Source: Ectothiorhodospiraceae bacterium (lineage in GTDB: Bacteria > Pseudomonadota > Gammaproteobacteria > Nitrococcales > AK92). From it: 6,916 bases of DNA. A program made the position numbers and the translations under genes. The notes under the pieces were generated by a model. The model searched no databases, was not told the DNA's origin, and saw nothing but the letters and a program-made list of their open reading frames with translations. The stretch spans positions 1-6,916 of the forward strand of contig JAJUFY010000116.1 in NCBI GenBank assembly GCA_029263635.1, read 5' to 3'. This document shows, piece by piece, positions 1-5,389 of the stretch (position 1 is the stretch's first letter; each line of letters starts with the position of its first letter).

Positions 1-745
1 CCTCGGCCGAGTCGAAGTCTTCATGCACATAGCTCAGGCCGAGCTCGATAGCCAGCCGGTTGGCGCCCTGGTCGCGAAACTGGTAGCCAACGCCAGCGCC
101 GATGGTGCTGCGCAGGTCCAGATTCTTGAACTCATCGCGCGCCAGGCCGGCAGTGCTGTTGAAGTACCAGCGTCCGCCCAGAAAATGGTCATAGGAGAAG
201 GCGGCGGAGGCGTCGTTGGCAACACGCTGACGGTCCTTTTCCGCGTAGTTCAGCTGGCCGCTGAGCCGGAAGCGGTTGCGGGAGGTGCGGGCGATGAACT
301 CGCCATCGGCATGGTATGAATCGCTATGGGTATTGCCCCTGGCTGTGGCGGCACCGACGTTGACACGGCCCTCCGTCCGCAGGTCGGTCGAATCCGCCGG
401 ACGCACAGAGATGATGTCGGTCTGCGGCAGCGCCAGGCCAGCCAGCTCGCGTTCGAGAAAGCGGGCCATGCCATCGCGTACCGCCAGCCGGCCGTGCAGG
501 CGGGTGCCGCTCGTCAGCACCATTTCCATCGGCTGATCGACGTCGAGCGTTTCGATCCGTGCCCAGGGCAGCTGCAGGTCGCCGAATTCGCCCTGCAGCT
601 GCAGCACGCCATTGCTCATGCCCGTCACGCGGCCACCGTAGCGGTCGCCGTTGTCCATGACCACCTGATCCGCTCGTCCAGCGCCGGCGGCGAGCAGCAG
701 GGCCAGGCCGGCGGCCGACAGATGTCGCACAAGAAGCCTCTTCAC
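1..745 (-). CDS. DUF481 family outer-membrane protein, C-terminus missing
   Basis: The minus-strand reading frame is open from a GTG at 745 to the left edge, giving 248 residues with no stop, so the C-terminus lies outside the window. Residues 1-25 form a signal peptide: a basic start (KRLLVRH), a hydrophobic Leu/Ala core and a likely cleavage after the Ala of GRA. The mature protein begins with a segment containing MDNGDRYGGRV, the 'NGDR.xG' element common at the start of DUF481 proteins. From about residue 125 it turns into alternating polar/aromatic strands (NVGAATARGNTHSDSYHADG, and later YFNSTAGLARDE and GAGVGYQFRDQ), typical of a DUF481 beta-barrel. The family is known as putative salt-induced or uncharacterised outer-membrane proteins; no substrate can be named. 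GTG 745 is the only sensible start because the first in-frame ATG falls after the signal peptide. The ribosome-binding site is poor. It is transcribed divergently from hda. Confidence 0.85.
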   Translation of the reverse strand, partial: MKRLLVRHLSAAGLALLLAAGAGRADQVVMDNGDRYGGRVTGMSNGVLQLQGEFGDLQLPWARIETLDVDQPMEMVLTSGTRLHGRLAVRDGMARFLERELAGLALPQTDIISVRPADSTDLRTEGRVNVGAATARGNTHSDSYHADGEFIARTSRNRFRLSGQLNYAEKDRQRVANDASAAFSYDHFLGGRWYFNSTAGLARDEFKNLDLRSTIGAGVGYQFRDQGANRLAIELGLSYVHEDFDSAE

Positions 746-763
746 GAATCGCGAAAGCCTTTC

Positions 764-792
764 ACTCTAGCAGCCGGGGCCGGCCTGGCCAA
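764..792 (-). promoter_or_regulatory. Candidate sigma70 promoter for the DUF481 gene
   Basis: Read on the minus strand, TTGGCC (792-787) is followed after 17 bases by TAGAGT (769-764). Each hexamer matches four of six consensus bases. Transcription would start near 757, leaving a leader of only about 12 bases before the GTG at 745. This is a motif match only. Confidence 0.4.
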
Positions 793-800
793 AGCGAAGG

Positions 801-829
801 TTGACACTGACGGCGGCGCACGTTGGAAT
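801..829 (+). promoter_or_regulatory. Candidate sigma70 promoter for hda
   Basis: A perfect -35 hexamer TTGACA (801-806) is followed by a 17-base spacer and TGGAAT (824-829), four of six matches to the -10 consensus. The predicted transcription start is near 836. That lies downstream of the possible TTG (823) and ATG (832) starts of hda and upstream of the ATG at 862, which bears on start choice. The two divergent -35 boxes are only 8 bases apart (787-792 and 801-806). Confidence 0.55.
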
Positions 830-861
830 CGATGACTTGGCAGGTCAGCGCGGACTGTTAC

Positions 862-1560
862 ATGTTGCCTCAGCTTGCCCTGGACATGCGGTTGGAACCG
901 GGCACGAGCTTCGCCAGCTACTTCGTGGGCGCGAACGGCGAGGTGGCTGATGCCGTGCGTGCCCTGGCGGAAGGGCGCGGGGAGACCATGCTGTTCCTCT
1001 ATGGCAGCCGTGGCCTCGGAAAATCCCATCTGCTGCAGGCAGCCTGCCGGGTGGCAGCCGAGCGCGGCGCGCCGGTCGCCTATCTGCCGCTGCGGGAGGC
1101 CACGCAGTGGACGCCCGGCGTGCTCGAGGGGCTGGAGGAAATGGCGCTGGTCGCACTCGATGACCTCGATGCCCTCGCCGGTTCCGCAGAGTGGCAGGAA
1201 GCCGTCTTCCACCTCTTCAACCGCCTGCGGGCCGCCGGCCGCCGCCTGCTGGTCTCGGCCGCGCGGCGGCCGGCAGATCTGGGCTTTTCTCTCAACGACC
1301 TGGTATCGCGCCTGCAATGGGGGCTGGTGCTGCGTCTGCAGGACCACGACGATGCCCAAAAAGCGGCCGGTCTGCGCTTCCATGCCCGCCTGCGGGGCCT
1401 GGAACTGCCCGACGAGACGGTCCGCTACCTGCTCATGCACTACCCGCGCGATCTGCCGCTGCTGTTCCGGCTGCTGGATCGGCTGGACCAGGCGTCGCTG
1501 GCCGCCCAGCGGCGGCTGACGGTGCCTTTCGTACGGCAGATCCTGCAGGAGTCCGCCTAG
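862..1560 (+). CDS. hda: DnaA regulatory inactivator Hda
   Basis: Hda is a DnaA-like AAA+ protein that, bound to the DNA-loaded sliding clamp, stimulates hydrolysis of DnaA-bound ATP and so prevents re-initiation of replication. From ATG 862 the protein has 232 residues, the usual family size. Near the N-terminus QLALDM (residues 4-9) sits where Hda carries its clamp-binding QLSLPL-type motif; the last two residues differ from that form. The Walker A loop is GSRGLGKS (48-55), the Walker B-like segment is LVALDDLD (96-103), a sensor-1-like strand is LLVSAARRP (129-137), and LVSRLQWG (147-154) corresponds to the box VII arginine-finger region (LASRLDWG in E. coli). The C-terminus, QRRLTVPFVRQIL, closely matches E. 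coli Hda (QRKLTIPFVKEIL). Alternative starts are ATG 832 and TTG 823, adding 10 and 13 residues. I prefer 862 because it fits Hda N-termini and lies downstream of the predicted transcription start, although its ribosome-binding site (CGGA, 851-854) is weak. Confidence 0.93.
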   Translation: MLPQLALDMRLEPGTSFASYFVGANGEVADAVRALAEGRGETMLFLYGSRGLGKSHLLQAACRVAAERGAPVAYLPLREATQWTPGVLEGLEEMALVALDDLDALAGSAEWQEAVFHLFNRLRAAGRRLLVSAARRPADLGFSLNDLVSRLQWGLVLRLQDHDDAQKAAGLRFHARLRGLELPDETVRYLLMHYPRDLPLLFRLLDRLDQASLAAQRRLTVPFVRQILQESA

Positions 1561-1577
1561 CAGGCCGGGGTGCCTGC
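1560..1577. terminator. Small hairpin between convergent hda and DUF2069 genes
   Basis: GCAGGC (1560-1565) and GCCTGC (1572-1577) are complementary around a 6-base loop. They lie in the 19-base gap between the hda stop codon and the stop codon of the opposing gene. There is no T-tract on either strand, so a terminator role is only suggested by position. Confidence 0.25.
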
Positions 1578-1579
1578 CG

Positions 1580-1960
1580 TCAGGACTGCTGCTTCCGTTC
1601 CACCGGCTGCGGGGCGGCGGGTTTGCTCAGCCGCACGTAGGCGATCGCCAGTCCGAAGTAGCTCAGCGCCAGGACGATTTCCGCGCCGCCCAGCCAGACG
1701 GCGCGGCCGCCGCCGGCGACGGCGGCGATGCCGTGCACGAAGTACAGCAGGATCAGCAGGGTGCTCCAGGCCACCGTATAGCGGCGGCCGTGGAGGAGGC
1801 CGCGCAGCGGCAGCAGCAGCGGCCCGAGCAGGAGCAGCAGCGCGGGCGCTCGCAGCGCCGCCGACGGCGGATCCAGCCAGACCAGCCAGAGCAGCAGCAG
1901 CGCGATCAGGGCCAGGTACGCCGAGACGGCCAGCCAGTGCACGGTGTGTGATGAGTTCAT
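1580..1960 (-). CDS. DUF2069 family small inner-membrane protein
   Basis: This is a 126-residue, very hydrophobic protein with about four predicted membrane segments: residues 8-29, 38-53, 62-80 and 88-107. Short charged or aromatic links lie between them (HGRRYTVAWS, GGGRAVWLGG), and the tail is basic and polar (SKPAAPQPVERKQQS). Length, topology and the segment LLILLYFVHGIAAV fit the DUF2069 family of predicted membrane proteins, whose function is unknown. Its ATG overlaps the TGA of the upstream quinone oxidoreductase gene (ATGA, 1960-1957), so translation is probably coupled. It is the last gene of the arsC-wrbA operon and converges on hda. A DUF2069 gene between hda and a wrbA-type gene is also the arrangement in Pseudomonas aeruginosa. 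The frequent CTG leucine codons make the plus strand look like CAG/CAGCAG repeats; these are coding composition, not a separate repeat. Confidence 0.85.
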   Translation of the reverse strand: MNSSHTVHWLAVSAYLALIALLLLWLVWLDPPSAALRAPALLLLLGPLLLPLRGLLHGRRYTVAWSTLLILLYFVHGIAAVAGGGRAVWLGGAEIVLALSYFGLAIAYVRLSKPAAPQPVERKQQS

Positions 1961-2559
1961 GCCGGCAGATTCTTCAGTGCTTGGGCCACCCGAGCGACCC
2001 GCCGCCCCAGGGCAAGGCAGAGCGCGCGTTCATCGTCGCTGATGGGCTTGTCGTTGTTGGGGCCGGCCCAGTGGGTGGCGCCATAGGGCGAGCCGCCGGT
2101 GACGGTGCTGTGCAGGGTTGCTTCGGTATACGGCAGCCCGGTCAGCAGCATGCCGTGGTGCAGCAGCGGCAGCATCATGGTCAGCAGCGTGCTTTCCTGG
2201 CCGCCGTGCATGGTGCCGGTCGACGTGAACACTGCGGCCGGCTTGCCGGCCAGTGCCCCGGTCAGCCACAGCGGCGAGGTGCCGTCCAGGAAATGGCGTA
2301 GCGGTGCCGCCATGTTGCCGAACCGGGTGGGGCTGCCCATGATCAGTCCATCGCATTGCTCCAGATCCTCCAGTTCGGCGTAGGGCGGTCCGCTCGGCGG
2401 CACGGCCGGCGCCGTCGCTTCCGACACCGGCGATACTGGCGGCAGGGTACGGACCCGTGCCCGTGCGCCGGGCACTTCTTCCACGCCGCGGGCAATCAGG
2501 TCCGCCATCCGCGCGGTGGCGCCGAAGCGGCTGTAATAGAGCACCAGGATGTCGGTCAC
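1957..2559 (-). CDS. wrbA: WrbA-like NAD(P)H:quinone oxidoreductase (flavodoxin fold)
   Basis: WrbA-type enzymes are cytosolic FMN proteins that reduce quinones by two electrons using NAD(P)H, avoiding semiquinone radicals. The 200-residue product has the family length and signatures. The phosphate-binding loop of FMN is YYSRFGAT (8-15). The second FMN loop is GSPTRFGNM (75-83), almost identical to the WrbA consensus. A third is TSTGTMHGGQE (112-122), followed by HHGM (134-137) and GGSPYGATHWAG (155-166). Residues 41-60 are a Pro/Ala-rich linker where WrbA proteins carry a variable insertion. The start is a GTG at 2559 that overlaps the TGA of the upstream arsC-like gene as GTGA; a GGAG lies about 11 bases upstream inside that gene. 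The stop overlaps the next gene's start by the same 4-base device. Whether the enzyme is a true WrbA or a paralogous type IV quinone oxidoreductase cannot be settled from sequence. Confidence 0.92.
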   Translation of the reverse strand: MTDILVLYYSRFGATARMADLIARGVEEVPGARARVRTLPPVSPVSEATAPAVPPSGPPYAELEDLEQCDGLIMGSPTRFGNMAAPLRHFLDGTSPLWLTGALAGKPAAVFTSTGTMHGGQESTLLTMMLPLLHHGMLLTGLPYTEATLHSTVTGGSPYGATHWAGPNNDKPISDDERALCLALGRRVARVAQALKNLPA

Positions 2560-2909
2560 GTCGGCAGGATCTCCAGGACCTGCTCCGGCGGCCGGCCGAT
2601 GGCTGCCTTGTCGGCGGTCTCCACGATGGGGCGCTGCAGCAGCCGGGGATGCTCGTGCAGTGCCTGGATCAGTTGCTCGCGGCTGAGATCGGCGCGCTCC
2701 AGGCCCAGTTCTTTGTATTCCGGTTCGTTGGTCCGCATCACCGCGCGCGGGTCGGCATTGAGCTTGGCGAGGATGGCATCCAGCTCCTGCGGCGAGGGCG
2801 GGGTTTTCAGGTATTCGATGACGGTCGGCTCGATGCCGCGGTTGCGCAGCAGTTCGAGCGTCTGACGCGATTTCGAGCAGCGGGGATTATGGAAGATACG
2901 CACGTCCAT
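2556..2909 (-). CDS. arsC: ArsC/YfgD-family reductase (arsenate reductase-like)
   Basis: A 117-residue protein of the glutaredoxin-linked ArsC family, the usual length. The catalytic loop HNPRCSKSR (7-15) carries the nucleophilic Cys11. The oxyanion-binding arginines of plasmid R773 ArsC (Arg60, Arg94, Arg107, with Cys12) line up here, one residue earlier, as Arg59 (VMRTNEPEY), Arg93 (LLQRPIV) and Arg106 (AIGRPPEQ), so the active site looks intact. The family reduces arsenate to arsenite with glutathione and glutaredoxin. However, chromosomal members of this YfgD type sit beside hda without other ars genes, and no arsR, arsB or acr3 is visible here, so a role in arsenic resistance is not shown. 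It is the first gene of an overlapping operon with the quinone oxidoreductase and DUF2069 genes. AGGA lies 9 bases before the ATG. Confidence 0.92.
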   Translation of the reverse strand: MDVRIFHNPRCSKSRQTLELLRNRGIEPTVIEYLKTPPSPQELDAILAKLNADPRAVMRTNEPEYKELGLERADLSREQLIQALHEHPRLLQRPIVETADKAAIGRPPEQVLEILPT

Positions 2910-2911
2910 GC

Positions 2912-2940
2912 TTGGCGATCCTGGGGTTGCGGTCTATTCT
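2912..2940 (+). promoter_or_regulatory. Candidate sigma70 promoter for the lipoprotein-yihY operon
   Basis: TTGGCG (2912-2917) is followed by a 17-base spacer and TATTCT (2935-2940). Each hexamer has four of six consensus matches. Transcription would begin near 2947 and give an approximately 80-base leader before the ATG at 3027. For the opposite direction the best pair I find is TTGTTA plus 17 bases plus TAGACC, which is too weak to call. Confidence 0.4.
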
Positions 2941-2960
2941 TCGGACGAGACGATAACAAG

Positions 2961-3006
2961 CCGAGCCAACTCGGTGGTTACCCGATTCTCCGCGATCGTC
3001 GGAGAA
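2961..3006 (+). repeat. Two inverted repeats in the leader of the lipoprotein operon
   Basis: CCGAG (2961-2965) pairs with CTCGG (2970-2974) around CCAA. Eleven bases on, TTCTCCG (2986-2992) pairs perfectly with CGGAGAA (3000-3006) around a 7-base loop. Both lie between the predicted transcription start and the ATG at 3027, so they could be mRNA hairpins or protein-binding sites. The 3' arm of the second includes the purine-rich GGAGAAGG (3001-3008), too far from the ATG (18 bases) to be the main ribosome-binding site. Confidence 0.4.
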
Positions 3007-3026
3007 GGATCGACAAGGCTAGAGCG

Positions 3027-3332
3027 ATGACACGCCAGGGATCAAGTCTGCGCCGTCTCCTGCCGGCACTGCTATTGGTCTTTGCCGCCGGCTGTTCGAC
3101 GCTGCCGGTGCAGGAAGTCAGCGATGCCCGCCAGGCCATCGATTCCGCCCGCGCCGCCGGCGGCGCCCACTATACTCCCGAAGCCTTGCAGGAGGCGGAG
3201 CTGCTGGTCAGGCGCGCGCTGCGCGATCTGGCGGACGGGGACTATCAGGCTGCGCGCAGCGCCGCCCTGTCGGCCAAGCGGCGGGCGATTACGGCGCGTG
3301 AGATTTCCCTGTCGGCGCAGGCCGCGCAGTGA
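3027..3332 (+). CDS. Small DUF4398-like envelope lipoprotein
   Basis: The 101-residue product begins with a basic region (MTRQGSSLRR), a hydrophobic core (LLPALLLVFAAG) and Cys23 followed by Ser-Thr. This is a lipoprotein signal with a slightly loose lipobox (AAGC rather than L-x-G-C). The mature part is helical: residues 29-45 (QEVSDARQAIDSARAAG) and then a pair of helices rich in Ala, Glu and Arg (ALQEAELLVRRALRDLADGDYQAARSAALSAKRRA). The pattern 'A..A...A...GA..YAPE.L..A...L..A......G.Y..A...A..A...A' is that of DUF4398, found in outer-membrane-associated lipoproteins of unknown function. The start is ATG 3027, with AAGG 8 bases upstream; the open frame extends much further upstream but lacks a signal sequence there. 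The TGA overlaps the GTG start of the YihY gene (GTGA, 3329-3332), so the two are translationally coupled. Serine after the Cys does not indicate retention in the inner membrane, so the outer membrane is the likelier location. Confidence 0.8.
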   Translation: MTRQGSSLRRLLPALLLVFAAGCSTLPVQEVSDARQAIDSARAAGGAHYTPEALQEAELLVRRALRDLADGDYQAARSAALSAKRRAITAREISLSAQAAQ

Positions 3333-4612
3333 GCGCCGCGCTGCTGCCGGAACCGCTGCTGCGACGGCTGGAAACCTGCTGGGAGTTCCTGCGCTATGTC
3401 GCCGGCCGGTTCGTGAGCGATAACGGGCTCCGACACGCCTCCACGCTTGCCTACACGACACTGCTTTCCATCGTGCCGCTGATGACGGTGGCGTTCTCGG
3501 TGCTCGCCGCCTTCCCGGTATTCGAGCCGGTGACCGACCGCATCCGGCTGCTGATCTTCGCCAACTTCGTGCCGACCTCCAGCGAGATCCTGGAAAGCTA
3601 TCTGGAGCGCTTCTCCGACAAGGCCGCCGAGCTCACCGCGGCGGGCATCATCGGCCTGCTGGCCAGCGCGCTGCTGATGATGTCGGCGGTGGACAAGGCG
3701 CTCAACGAGATCTGGCATGTCTCGCAGCAGCGCCGGCTGGTGCAGGGCTTCATGATCTACTGGACCCTGCTCACCCTGGGGCCGCTGCTGATGGGCGCCA
3801 GCCTTGTGCTGACCTCCTATGTCGAGTCGTCGCAGGCCTTTGTCGCGATCGAGCGCACCTTGCCCAGGCAGCTGCTGTTCAATCTGGCGTCGCTGGCCTC
3901 GGAGTTTCTGGCGTTCCTGTTCCTGTACACGACGGTGCCGAACCGGCCGGTCTCCCTCAGGCACGCGCTCAGCGGGGCCGCGCTGGCTGCCTTGCTGTTC
4001 GAGGTGGCAAAGCTGGCCTTCGCCTGGTATGTCACCTCGTTCCCGACCTATGAGGCGATCTACGGAGCGCTGGCGGCACTGCCGGTGTTCCTCATCTGGT
4101 TGTACGTCTCCTGGACCATTGTGCTGGTCGGAGCCGTCTTCACGCACGCGCTCGGCAGCTTTCGAGTGGAGCGGGCCGGCACCCTTGCCGATCCGCGGCT
4201 GCGGCTGGTGCTCGCTGTGCGGCTGCTCGGCCACCTGTGGGACGCGCAGCAGAACGGCGAGACCGTCAGTCGCAAGGCCCTGGTGCAGCGGGAACCGCTG
4301 GCCGGCGATCAGGCGGTGGTCGACTGCCTGCAGGCGCTGGAGCGCGCCAGGGTGGCGGTACGCACCGACCGCGGCGGCTGGACCTTGGCCCGCGATCTGA
4401 GCAGCTACACCTTGCTGGATCTGTACCGCAGCGAGGCCTTCATCCTGCCGGAGTCGGCGGCCGCTTTCGGGGACGATGAGGCCTGGGGGCGGCGGTTGGC
4501 GGAGGTCCTGCAGCAGGCTGCCGCCGATGTGCACCAGGTGCTGGACCTGCCGCTGGAAGACCTGTTCTGGGACCGCAGGCGACCCGGCGAGCGCGGTCAT
4601 GCGGACGAATGA
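3329..4612 (+). CDS. YihY/BrkB-family integral membrane protein
   Basis: A 427-residue protein. The family hallmark near the N-terminus is present: DNGLRHASTLAYTTLLSIVP (31-50), matching the amphipathic entry and first membrane segment of YihY/BrkB proteins. About six membrane segments follow: 40-62, 105-122, 139-164, 182-204, 212-236 and 246-272, with the conserved region FPTYEAIYGALAALPVFLIW (238-257) before and in the last. Residues 285-427 are a soluble C-terminal extension with helix-turn-helix-like content (DQAVVDCLQALERARVAVRTDRGGWTLARDL), as in the longer gammaproteobacterial members; shorter homologues end soon after segment six. The family was once called ribonuclease BN, an assignment that was withdrawn; its transport or envelope role is unresolved. 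It starts at a GTG overlapping the lipoprotein stop, and its stop is next to the acylphosphatase start. In Pseudomonas a homologue also sits beside the arsC/wrbA/hda cluster. Confidence 0.9.
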   Translation: MSAALLPEPLLRRLETCWEFLRYVAGRFVSDNGLRHASTLAYTTLLSIVPLMTVAFSVLAAFPVFEPVTDRIRLLIFANFVPTSSEILESYLERFSDKAAELTAAGIIGLLASALLMMSAVDKALNEIWHVSQQRRLVQGFMIYWTLLTLGPLLMGASLVLTSYVESSQAFVAIERTLPRQLLFNLASLASEFLAFLFLYTTVPNRPVSLRHALSGAALAALLFEVAKLAFAWYVTSFPTYEAIYGALAALPVFLIWLYVSWTIVLVGAVFTHALGSFRVERAGTLADPRLRLVLAVRLLGHLWDAQQNGETVSRKALVQREPLAGDQAVVDCLQALERARVAVRTDRGGWTLARDLSSYTLLDLYRSEAFILPESAAAFGDDEAWGRRLAEVLQQAAADVHQVLDLPLEDLFWDRRRPGERGHADE

Positions 4613-4616
4613 GGAG

Positions 4617-4889
4617 ATGCAAGTGGTAGTGAAGCGATATCTGGTGAGCGGCCGTGTTCAGGGCGTGTCCTATCGGGCCAGTGCCAAGGCCGAGGCGGAG
4701 CGGCTCGGCCTGCAGGGATATGCCCGCAATCTGGCCGACGGCCGGGTCGAAGTGCTGGCGGCGGGCGAGCCGGCGCGGCTGGCGGCGTTCGCCGAATGGC
4801 TGCGGCAGGGACCGCCGCAGGCGCAGGTGGCCGCGGTGGAGGAAGAACCGACGGAACTGCCGCCGCCGCCAGGTTTCGAAATCCGCTGA
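4617..4889 (+). CDS. acyP: Acylphosphatase
   Basis: Acylphosphatase hydrolyses the carboxyl-phosphate bond of acyl phosphates such as acetyl phosphate and 1,3-bisphosphoglycerate in the cytosol. The 90-residue product has the family length and both signatures: SGRVQGVSYR (11-20), giving the phosphate-binding loop and catalytic Arg20, and GYARNLADGRVEV (34-46), giving catalytic Asn38. The C-terminal PGFEIR fits the last strand. The start is ambiguous. ATG 4617 gives 90 residues but abuts the best ribosome-binding site (GAGGAG, 4611-4616). GTG 4623 lies 6 bases after that site and would give 88 residues. ATG 4599 overlaps the yihY stop by 14 bases and adds six residues. All three keep the whole domain. 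The gene follows yihY within the same probable operon; a hairpin lies just after it. Confidence 0.93.
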   Translation: MQVVVKRYLVSGRVQGVSYRASAKAEAERLGLQGYARNLADGRVEVLAAGEPARLAAFAEWLRQGPPQAQVAAVEEEPTELPPPPGFEIR

Positions 4890-4892
4890 AGC

Positions 4893-4911
4893 CGCTGCCG
4901 TCCCGGCAGCG
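4893..4911 (+). terminator. GC-rich hairpin after the acylphosphatase gene
   Basis: CGCTGCCG (4893-4900) and CGGCAGCG (4904-4911) form a perfect 8-bp stem around TCC, beginning 4 bases after the stop codon. No T-run follows (ATTGCGAG), so it is not a classical intrinsic terminator, but its position at the end of the operon suggests transcript termination or 3'-end protection. Confidence 0.45.
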
Positions 4912-4940
4912 ATTGCGAGAATGCGGCCGTCCTTTACGGA

Positions 4941-5050
4941 CACGCTGATACATGGAAACATAGCTCGTCGTCGAAATGCGGGGGGTAGGTGCAAAACCGC
5001 TATCGACGGAACACACTATGCCAACTGGCATGGATTGCGAGAGAAAATAA
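4941..5050 (+). ncRNA. Possible structured leader upstream of the cytochrome pair
   Basis: This non-coding stretch before the first cytochrome can fold into three successive hairpins. The first is closed by GCT/AGC (4944-4946 with 4962-4964), has an inner AUG/CAU helix and carries a GAAA tetraloop (4954-4957). The second pairs CGTCGA (4969-4974) with TCGACG (5003-5008) and, across a small internal loop, GCGG (4978-4981) with CCGC (4997-5000), leaving a 15-base loop containing GGTGCAAAA. The third is the perfect inverted repeat ATGCCA-AC-TGGCAT (5018-5031), ending 19 bases before the ATG. I could not match this to a known riboswitch class, and I find no convincing -35/-10 pair, so it is unknown whether all of it is transcribed with the cytochromes. 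Confidence 0.25.
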
Positions 5051-5374
5051 ATGAGAACGAGAATCTTGGTTTTACTTGCAGGGGTAGGAGTGGGATTGGC
5101 AGCAGGTGCAGTACACGCTGCCGGCGATCCTGAAACAGGGGCGCGCAAGGCGAAGACCTGCATGGGCTGCCACGGCATCCCCGGTTACCGGAACGCTTAT
5201 CCCAGCTATCTGGTGCCGAAGGTCGGCGGGCAGCATCCCGAATACATCATCTCGGCGCTCAAGGATTATCGCTCCGGTGCCCGTCAGCATCAGACCATGC
5301 AGGCGCAGGCCGCCGTCCTGTCCGATCAGGACATCGAGGATATCGCGGCATTCTTTGCGCAGGCGAAGCAGTAA
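5051..5374 (+). CDS. Periplasmic monoheme cytochrome c (class I, c4-half-like), first of pair
   Basis: A 107-residue exported electron carrier. Residues 1-23 are a Sec signal peptide (MRTRILVLLAG..., cleavage after VHA). The heme c attachment site is CMGCH (37-41), with His41 as axial ligand; Met83 in RQHQTM is the likely second ligand. The region after the heme site, GIPGYRNAYPSY, differs from the DGNSxxPxFP segment of ordinary c4 domains, but the following VGGQHPEYIISALKDYRSG and LSDQDIEDIAAFFA are the standard c4/c553 elements. It is a single-domain protein, whereas cytochrome c4 has two such domains. It would act in the periplasm in electron transfer between a quinol-oxidising complex and a terminal oxidase or other acceptor; the partner is not encoded here. 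The start is ATG 5051 with only a weak GAGAG upstream. A second related cytochrome follows 15 bases after its stop codon. Confidence 0.92.
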   Translation: MRTRILVLLAGVGVGLAAGAVHAAGDPETGARKAKTCMGCHGIPGYRNAYPSYLVPKVGGQHPEYIISALKDYRSGARQHQTMQAQAAVLSDQDIEDIAAFFAQAKQ

Positions 5375-5389
5375 TCCGGGGGGATGAGC

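Noticed and set aside
1733..1951. CAG/CAGCAG-rich stretch on the plus strand, resembling a trinucleotide repeat or a Gln-rich ORF.
   Set aside because: It is the complement of CTG leucine codons in the membrane segments of the DUF2069 gene.
1570..2301. A 243-codon plus-strand Arg/Ala-rich open frame.
   Set aside because: It lies antisense to the DUF2069 and wrbA-like genes, both recognisable, and has only low-complexity composition.
2457..3026. An upstream extension of the lipoprotein reading frame making a 291-residue protein.
   Set aside because: The extension runs antisense through the arsC-like gene and the divergent promoter region and would bury the lipoprotein signal peptide; ATG 3027 with AAGG at 8 bases fits far better.
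4476..4598. Upstream extension of the acylphosphatase frame to 137 residues.
   Set aside because: The extra residues are read out of frame through the end of yihY and do not belong to the acylphosphatase fold.
3245..4600. A 451-codon open frame on the minus strand opposite the yihY gene.
   Set aside because: It is antisense to a clear YihY/BrkB protein, is rich in Gln/Arg/His as expected from complementing Leu/Ala-rich GC codons, and has no recognisable domain. It is a high-GC shadow frame.
4941..5031. Possible c-di-GMP-I or cobalamin riboswitch suggested by a GAAA tetraloop and GGTGCAAAACC.
   Set aside because: The other conserved elements (for example the paired GCAAACC/GCAAAGCC blocks of c-di-GMP-I or the B12 box) are absent, so only an unclassified structured leader is reported.
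4890..5050. tRNA gene or sigma70 promoter in the gap before the cytochromes.
   Set aside because: No cloverleaf or GTTCGANTC T-loop is present, and no -35/-10 pair with acceptable spacing and matches was found.
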